Shown: piece by piece, positions 8,589-13,032 of the stretch | Numbering within the stretch: position 1 is the stretch's first letter | Layout of the letters: each line of letters opens with the position of its first letter | Assembly: GCA_903825695.1 (NCBI GenBank) | Contig: CAIKBP010000016.1 | Location: 1 to 13,032, forward strand | Length of the DNA stretch: 13,032 nt | Reading direction: 5' to 3' | Source: an uncultured Verrucomicrobiota bacterium | GTDB taxonomy: Bacteria; Verrucomicrobiota; Verrucomicrobiia; Palsa-1439 | The notes under the pieces: generated by a model | The model's database searches: none | What the model was told of the DNA's origin: nothing | The model's input: only the letters and a program-made list of their open reading frames with translations | Made by a program: the position numbers and the translations under genes

Positions 8589-9365
8589 TCAGGCGAGTTT
8601 GGCTTTTTGCTCGGCTTGATAAAGCGTGGCGATTTCCTGGCGGGCAAAACGGCGGTTCTCGTTCCGGGTGTCGCTGATGACCAAGCCGTCGCGCATGACG
8701 ACGATGCGTTTGCAGTAGGCGGCGATGTCCAGCTCGTGCGTGATCATGACGATGGTGATGCCGTTGTCGTTGAGATCCTGGAACAGCCCCATGATCTCGA
8801 TGCTGGTGCGGGTGTCGATATTGCCAGTCGGCTCGTCGGCCAACACCAGTTCCGGCCGGTTTACCAGCGCGCGGGCGATGGCGATGCACTGTTGCTGTCC
8901 CCCGGAAAGCTGGCTCGGATGATGGCTAAGCCGGTCGCCGAGGCCCACTTCCTCCAGCGTTTGCACGGCGCGCTGGCGCCGCTCCCGCAAAGGAATCAGC
9001 GGATGACTGTAAAACATGGGCAGTTCGACGTTTTCCAAGGCCGACGTGCGGGCCAGAAGGTTGAAGCTTTGAAAGACGAAGCCGATTTTCTTGTTCCGCA
9101 ACTTCGCCAGCTCCTTGCGGTTCAGCCTGGACACCGCGATGTCGTCGAGCAGATAATTTCCACCCGTGGGCTGATCCAGACAGCCAAGTGTGTTCATCAA
9201 GGTGGACTTGCCCGAACCACTCGCGCCCATGATGGCCACGAGGTCGCCGCGCTGGATGTCCAGCGTGACACCGCGCACGGCCTTCACCTCGACTTCGCCG
9301 GTCTGGTAGGTCTTGACGAGGTCGCGGAGCTGGATGACAGGCTTGTTGTTGGCGAACGTGTTCAT
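8589..9365 (-). CDS. ABC transporter ATP-binding protein, MacB/LolD type
   Basis: This cytoplasmic ATPase powers the permease encoded next; two copies would pair with two permeases. The 258 residues carry Walker A GASGSGKST (47-55), Q-loop Q99 in FVFQSFNLL, signature LSGGQ (153-157), Walker B LVLADEP (173-179) and switch His210 in MITHELD. The sequence around LGCLDQPTGGNY and NLLARTSALENVELP is typical of the MacB/LolD/FtsE-like subfamily. Residue 160, after LSGGQQQ, is Cys where nearly all relatives have Arg (LSGGQQQR), which needs only CGC to TGC. The tail after about 225 (SDTRNENRRFAR) extends slightly past the core. The start overlaps the adaptor stop as ATGA (9362-9365), so translation is coupled. 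Confidence 0.95.
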   Translation of the reverse strand: MNTFANNKPVIQLRDLVKTYQTGEVEVKAVRGVTLDIQRGDLVAIMGASGSGKSTLMNTLGCLDQPTGGNYLLDDIAVSRLNRKELAKLRNKKIGFVFQSFNLLARTSALENVELPMFYSHPLIPLRERRQRAVQTLEEVGLGDRLSHHPSQLSGGQQQCIAIARALVNRPELVLADEPTGNIDTRTSIEIMGLFQDLNDNGITIVMITHELDIAAYCKRIVVMRDGLVISDTRNENRRFARQEIATLYQAEQKAKLA

Positions 9366-10516
9366 GGGCTGGGAGGTGGGCCGCCGAAGTCGCTGGTTTT
9401 GGTGCTGCCGGAAAGTGTCGAGGTCACGACGGGCGTGTGTTCCACAAGACCTTCAAGAATCTCCGTGTCCACACCGTCAGTGATGCCGGTTTTGACGATG
9501 ACGGGCTTGAGTTTCGAGGCGTCGCTACCCGGCGAATAAACGAGGCGCTGGATGCGCCCCAGCTTGGTCGGCGGCGTCTGCTCGAACCTCGCGCCGTCCG
9601 GCGGCGTGAAACGCAGAGCGGTGTTGGGAATTTTTAGAACATTTGCGCGTTCGGCAACGAGGATGGAAACGTCCGCCGTCATGCCGGGAAACAATTTCTG
9701 CTCCGGGTTGTCCACGGTGATGATGGTTTCGTAGGTGACGACGTTTTGCGTGGTTGTGGGCGACTTGCGCACCTGCGTGACCGTGCCGTGGAAAACTTCA
9801 TCAGGAAACGCGTCCACTGTGAAGTCCACCGGCTGCGCCTCCTTTACCTGGCCGATGTCCGCTTCGGACACCGAGGCGCTAATGTTCATCTTGGTGATGT
9901 CCTGCGCGATGGTGAACAGCACCGGCGTGGTCATGGCGGCGGCGAGCGTCTGGCCGAGGTCGACCTTGCGCGCGATGACGAGGCCATCCACGGGCGCGGT
10001 GATCTTGCAGTAGCCGAGATTCGCCTGGGCGCTTTCGAGCGACGCCTTGTTGACGGTCACCGAGGCATCGGCCTCCGCCAGCTCGGCGACGGCCTGATCC
10101 AAATCCAGCTGCGAGGCTGCCTTCAACGGCACAAGAATTTTCTTTCGCTCAAGGTTCTGGCGCTTGAGCGTGACGGTCGCCTTCGCGCTGGCGAGATCGC
10201 CCTCGGCCTTGCGCAATTCCGCTTGGTAGACGGTCGGGTCGATCTCCGCGACGGTCTGGCCTTTTTTCACCGGCGAGTTGTAGTCGGCATACAGCGCGAC
10301 GACTTTTCCGGAAACCTGGCTGCCGACGTCCACGCTGACCACGGCGCTCAACGTGCCGCTGGCGGTGACGTGCTGCACGATGTTTCCACGAGTGACGGGG
10401 GCGGTTTCGTATTTGTGCGAACCGCCGCCCGATGGTTTGCAACCGGAGCAAATCGTGAGGGTGAATGCCGCGAGAGTTGCTGGCAACACGTGGGAAAGTT
10501 TCATATTCAGTTTCAT
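9362..10516 (-). CDS. MacA/HlyD-type periplasmic adaptor (membrane fusion) protein
   Basis: This adaptor joins the inner-membrane ABC pump to the outer-membrane factor. The 384 residues begin with a signal sequence ending TICSGC; C26 is a probable lipidation site, although Cys at -3 makes the lipobox imperfect. Lipoyl-like half-motifs lie at about 61-94 (SVDVGSQVSGKV...VAEIDP) and 167-206 (LGYCKITAPVDGLV). They flank an alpha-helical hairpin at about 95-165 rich in Ala, Glu, Lys and Gln. Beta-barrel and membrane-proximal domains follow (LFPGMTADVSILV, VLKIPNTALRF). The layout matches MacA and related RND/ABC adaptors. The Pro/Gly-rich tail GGPPPSP is probably unstructured. ATG 10516 is preceded by AGGA at good spacing and lies 18 bases after the outer-membrane gene. 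Its stop overlaps the ATPase start. MacA from E. coli is membrane-anchored; a lipid anchor here would do the same job. Confidence 0.93.
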   Translation of the reverse strand: MKLNMKLSHVLPATLAAFTLTICSGCKPSGGGSHKYETAPVTRGNIVQHVTASGTLSAVVSVDVGSQVSGKVVALYADYNSPVKKGQTVAEIDPTVYQAELRKAEGDLASAKATVTLKRQNLERKKILVPLKAASQLDLDQAVAELAEADASVTVNKASLESAQANLGYCKITAPVDGLVIARKVDLGQTLAAAMTTPVLFTIAQDITKMNISASVSEADIGQVKEAQPVDFTVDAFPDEVFHGTVTQVRKSPTTTQNVVTYETIITVDNPEQKLFPGMTADVSILVAERANVLKIPNTALRFTPPDGARFEQTPPTKLGRIQRLVYSPGSDASKLKPVIVKTGITDGVDTEILEGLVEHTPVVTSTLSGSTKTSDFGGPPPSP

Positions 10517-10534
10517 TGTTATAATCCTAGGTAA

Positions 10535-11920
10535 TTATTTCCAGCCGCCACCCAGAGCTTGGTAGAGCGAAATCTGGCTGGCGAGTTTGTTGAATTGAGC
10601 CTGGAGAAGGCCCTGTTGAGCACTGTAAAGGTCCTGCTGCGCGGACAGCACGTTCAGGTAGGTGTCCTCGCCATTGCGATAGCGAACGTTGGCGAGATTG
10701 AAACGAATTTGCTGGGCATTGATCAACGCCGCTTGTGCGTCAATCTGAGCCGCATAACTGCTGTTGGCAACAAGCGCATCCGCCACTTCTCGGAATGCGG
10801 TCTGGATGGCTTTCTCGTAATTGGCCACTTCGATGCGCGTGCTGATTTTCGCCGCGTCCAGATCGGCTAGGTTCTGGCCGCCGGTAAAGATGGGCACAGT
10901 GACCTGTGGGGAAAAACTCCAGACGCCCGTGCCCGAGCCGAACAGTTTGGAGAATTCATCACTGGTCGTGCCAACCGAGCCGGTGAACTTGATGGTGGGG
11001 AAGAATGCGGCACGGGCTGCGCCGATGTTCGCGTTCGCGGCCTTCAACGTGTGCTCGGCTTCCAGGATGTCCGGGCGACGTTGCACCAGTTCGGAGGGCA
11101 GTCCCGCCGGGATTTCCGCCAGCAGGTTGGTGTCATTAAACGCCATGGGCGCGGGCATGTCCGCCGGAAGCGGTTGGCCGACGAGCAGCACCAGGTAATT
11201 CTCCGCCTGCGCCCGCTGGCGTTCGTAGGTCAGCACGTTGATCTTCGCCGTCTGCACCTGGCCTTCCGCCGTGCGCAGATCGAGTTCGTTGGCTGCTCCG
11301 GCATCGAAGGTGGCTTTGTTGAGATCGTAGGATTCCTGCACCACCGCCAGGGTCTGCCGCGCCAGTTGAAGCTGCTCCTCCACTTGGCGCAACGTGAAGT
11401 ATTCATCGGCGACTTCGGCCACGAGGGAAATTTGTTCGCTGCGTTGCGCTTCCTCGGTGGCGAAATATTTTTCCAAGGCCTGTTTGTTCAGGCTGCGCAC
11501 CCGGCCAAATAAATCCAATTCATACGCGGTCGTACCAAGACTCGCACTCCATTGGTCCGACGTGACGTCCGCGGCATGCGAGCGGGTGAAACTGCCGCCG
11601 CCATTAACGCTGGGAAATGACGCCGACCGCGTGATCCGATACTGCGCGCGGCTTTGCTCGACGTTGAGCATGGTCACCCGAAAATCACGGTTGTTGGCCA
11701 GTGCCAGTTCAATCAACTTTTTGAGACGTTCGTCGGCGAAGAAGTTCTGCCAGGCGATATCGGAAGCGGCCGGTCCGGCTTTTGCCTCAGTTGTCCACGG
11801 ATACTGCGCCGCCACCGGCGCAACCGGGCGTTCGTATTTGGGAATCATCGTGCAGCCGGTCAAAGCCAGAGCCGCAGCGAGCAGTGATAGCGGGAATTTT
11901 GACATGATGAAGTTGTTCAT
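10535..11920 (-). CDS. Outer-membrane efflux lipoprotein, NodT/OprM (TolC) family
   Basis: This is the outer-membrane exit duct of the tripartite pump; trimers form a beta-barrel with a long periplasmic alpha-helical tunnel. The 461 residues begin with a lipoprotein signal with lipobox ALTGC (C23), followed by the family start CTMIPKYERPVAPV. Two OEP repeats cover about 60-250 and 275-455. Recognisable marks are AYELDLFGRVRSL, VAEVADEYFTLR, ELVQRRPDILEAEHTL and the paired VSVPIF-like VTVPIFTGG. The end LYQALGGGWK is characteristic of the NodT subfamily. The ATG at 11920 overlaps the stop of the TetR-like gene as ATGA and has no clear Shine-Dalgarno, so re-initiation after that gene is likely. 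An internal Met at residue 6 could also serve as start. NodT channels more often serve RND pumps, but the adjoining adaptor and ABC genes indicate use with a MacAB-type pump here. Confidence 0.95.
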   Translation of the reverse strand: MNNFIMSKFPLSLLAAALALTGCTMIPKYERPVAPVAAQYPWTTEAKAGPAASDIAWQNFFADERLKKLIELALANNRDFRVTMLNVEQSRAQYRITRSASFPSVNGGGSFTRSHAADVTSDQWSASLGTTAYELDLFGRVRSLNKQALEKYFATEEAQRSEQISLVAEVADEYFTLRQVEEQLQLARQTLAVVQESYDLNKATFDAGAANELDLRTAEGQVQTAKINVLTYERQRAQAENYLVLLVGQPLPADMPAPMAFNDTNLLAEIPAGLPSELVQRRPDILEAEHTLKAANANIGAARAAFFPTIKFTGSVGTTSDEFSKLFGSGTGVWSFSPQVTVPIFTGGQNLADLDAAKISTRIEVANYEKAIQTAFREVADALVANSSYAAQIDAQAALINAQQIRFNLANVRYRNGEDTYLNVLSAQQDLYSAQQGLLQAQFNKLASQISLYQALGGGWK

Positions 11921-12183
11921 CTGCGTGGTGGTTTAGGTGGGTGTGGAATGGGTGGATGAGCGTTGGCGGGGCGAAAGCGGCGCATGAAGGTTTCAATGCA
12001 GAGCGCCTCCTTCGAGCTATAGTGATATATCGCCGCGCCCAAGTTGACTTTTGCCTCTTCCGCCAACGCCCGCATTCCCACACCATCGTAGCCATGCTCG
12101 TCAAAAAGCCGTTCCGCCATGTCCAGCAGCCACTTCCACCCGGATTTGAGCCTGCGAGTTGTCATGACGTCTTTCAGATCCAT
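11917..12183 (-). CDS. TetR-family regulator lacking its ligand-binding domain
   Basis: This 88-residue protein has a convincing TetR DNA-binding domain at about residues 16-61: WLLDMAERLFDEHGYDG, then MRALAEEAKVNLGAAIYHYSSKEAL. It then reads FMRRFRPANA, which corresponds to the start of the linker to the second domain in full-length relatives. A Pro-rich tail HPPIPHPPKPPRR and a stop follow. TetR proteins are normally about 190-220 residues and dimerise through the C-terminal ligand-binding domain, absent here. The next gene begins inside the stop codon, so no room for the missing part remains. GGAG four bases before ATG supports the start. As first gene of the operon it was presumably its repressor. 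The remnant may be inactive, leaving the pump unrepressed, or may be a ligand-blind DNA-binding fragment. A wrong assembly seems unlikely because both flanks are in frame, but it is not excluded. Confidence 0.85.
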   Translation of the reverse strand: MDLKDVMTTRRLKSGWKWLLDMAERLFDEHGYDGVGMRALAEEAKVNLGAAIYHYSSKEALCIETFMRRFRPANAHPPIPHPPKPPRR

Positions 12184-12201
12184 TGATCTCCAACCTTTCT
12201 G

Positions 12202-12271
12202 TTTATATAGAACCTCATCACCATGACAGCGACCGTACCGGTATCATTACAGGAATGTCACAAAGCGTGAC
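12202..12271 (-). promoter_or_regulatory. Probable promoter/operator region of the pump operon
   Basis: The 103 bases between the kinase stop and the TetR start contain an AT-rich TATATA/TATAAA block (12202-12209), suitable as a -10 box about 20 bases before the ATG. They also hold a dyad GTCAC-5-GTGAC (12257-12271) and a short self-complementary TACCGGTA (about 12236-12243). No clear -35 box is visible at 17 bases from the -10-like block. The dyads could bind the TetR-like protein or a response regulator. This is inference from position and symmetry only. Confidence 0.3.
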
Positions 12272-12286
12272 CATGCACGACGCGGC

Positions 12287-13032
12287 TCAGAAGGCGAGCG
12301 GGAGGGTCAGTGTAAAGGAAATCGGGCCGGCGTGCGCGCGATTGAGCGTCAAGTCGCCGTGGTGCGCACGGGCGATCTCGCGCGCGATGCTCAACCCCAA
12401 CCCCATGCCGCCAACCAGCCGGTTGCGGGACTTGTCCACGCGGTAGAACCGGTCGAACACCCGCTCCCTGTCCTCTTCAGGAATCGGCGCGCCCGTGTTA
12501 CTCAACGTGAAACGTACCATTTGGCCGGCGGTTTCCAGTTCGAATTGGACCCGTCCATGCCCACAATTGTATTTCACGGCGTTGCTGGTCATGTTGCGAA
12601 TCACCTGGGCCAACAGATCGGCGTCCGCCATCACCCGAATGCCGGCCGGGATGTGTTGTTGCAACTTCAACTCCGGCGCAATGGCTTTCACGTCCTCGAC
12701 TGCGGCTTCCAGCAAAGCAGTCAGGTCTACGCTTTCTAAGTGCAACGCCAGCTGTCCGGCATCGGCGCGCGCCAGGAGCAACAGTTTCTGGACGATCGCC
12801 TTAAGTCGCTGCACTTCTTCCAGCAGATCGCCGTAGCGCTGCTGCTCGTCGGAATCCACCGCAGCCGTCTGGATGGCCTGCTCCAACTCACCCTGCAACA
12901 CGGTCAGCGGCGTCTGCAACTCGTGCGCGGCATCAGCGCTGAATCGCACCGCTTGTTGGAAACTCTTTTCCAATCGATCCAGCATCCCATTGATCACCTC
13001 CACCAGACGCGCCAGATCGGCATCAGCAGAGG
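12287..13032 (-). CDS. Sensor histidine kinase, N-terminal part beyond window edge
   Basis: This is the C-terminal part of a membrane sensor kinase of a two-component system. The frame is open to the right edge. The visible start (ADLARLVEVINGMLDRLEKS) is the end of a HAMP linker, so the membrane sensor lies outside the window. Next comes the HisKA dimerisation domain with FSADAAHELQTPLTVLQGE; its phospho-acceptor His is encoded at 12923-12925. The usual HELRTP reads HELQTP. The HATPase domain has N-box VIRNMTSNAVKYN, a G1-like NTGAPIPEEDRERVFDRFYRVDKSR and G2 GMGLGLSIAREIARAHHG. The pattern resembles CusS/heavy-metal and QseC-type kinases. The gene precedes the pump operon on the same strand by 103 bases. 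Its partner response regulator probably lies to the right. Whether it controls the pump is not shown. Confidence 0.92.
   Translation of the reverse strand, partial: SADADLARLVEVINGMLDRLEKSFQQAVRFSADAAHELQTPLTVLQGELEQAIQTAAVDSDEQQRYGDLLEEVQRLKAIVQKLLLLARADAGQLALHLESVDLTALLEAAVEDVKAIAPELKLQQHIPAGIRVMADADLLAQVIRNMTSNAVKYNCGHGRVQFELETAGQMVRFTLSNTGAPIPEEDRERVFDRFYRVDKSRNRLVGGMGLGLSIAREIARAHHGDLTLNRAHAGPISFTLTLPLAF

Noticed and set aside
9746..10534. Plus-strand open frame of 262 codons opposite the adaptor gene
   Set aside because: It is antisense to a well-supported HlyD-family gene, and its Arg/Gly/His-rich translation has no domain.

Overview
Every gene I can support in this window lies on the minus strand, so the window reads from right to left. 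The organism looks like an environmental Verrucomicrobiota bacterium, perhaps Pedosphaera/Limisphaera-like. This rests mainly on the secreted NHL-repeat protein with its Gly/Thr/Asn-rich C-terminal beta modules, and on the style of the integrase. It is inference from family resemblance, not a phylogenetic result.

Right part (about 7335-13032): a sensor histidine kinase cut by the right edge, then a compact efflux operon. In transcription order the operon holds a TetR-type regulator reduced to its DNA-binding half, a NodT/OprM-type outer-membrane factor lipoprotein, a MacA/HlyD-type periplasmic adaptor, a MacB/LolD-type ABC ATPase and a MacB-type permease. Junctions are a 4-base ATGA overlap, an 18-base gap, another ATGA overlap and a 3-base gap, so the genes are probably co-transcribed and translationally coupled. 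The proteins would form a tripartite pump from the inner membrane through the periplasm to the outer membrane, with the usual fused MacB split into two polypeptides.

Middle (about 5050-7185): one 711-residue secreted protein. It has a signal peptide, six NHL repeats in an array with an exact 58-residue (174 bp) period, and a C-terminal region of apparently three related beta modules. Non-coding DNA with a perfect hairpin follows it, then a small basic KGG-type protein.

Left part (1-4315): an accessory, probably mobile segment. It has a tyrosine recombinase gene broken by a one-base frameshift in a G7 run (3744-3750), then, 139 bases further on, a large single-chain type IIG (Eco57I-like) restriction-modification enzyme. 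That enzyme has an N-terminal PD-(D/E)XK nuclease, an N6-adenine methylase and a TaqI-like specificity domain. Its reading frame is open to the left edge, so its C-terminus lies outside the window. Perfect dyads lie upstream of both the recombinase and the restriction enzyme.

I found no tRNA, rRNA, CRISPR array or insertion sequence. I see no clearly undescribed system. The points most worth a second look are the truncated TetR at the head of the pump operon, the frameshifted integrase beside the restriction enzyme, the exact-period NHL array and the alternative hairpins before the restriction gene.
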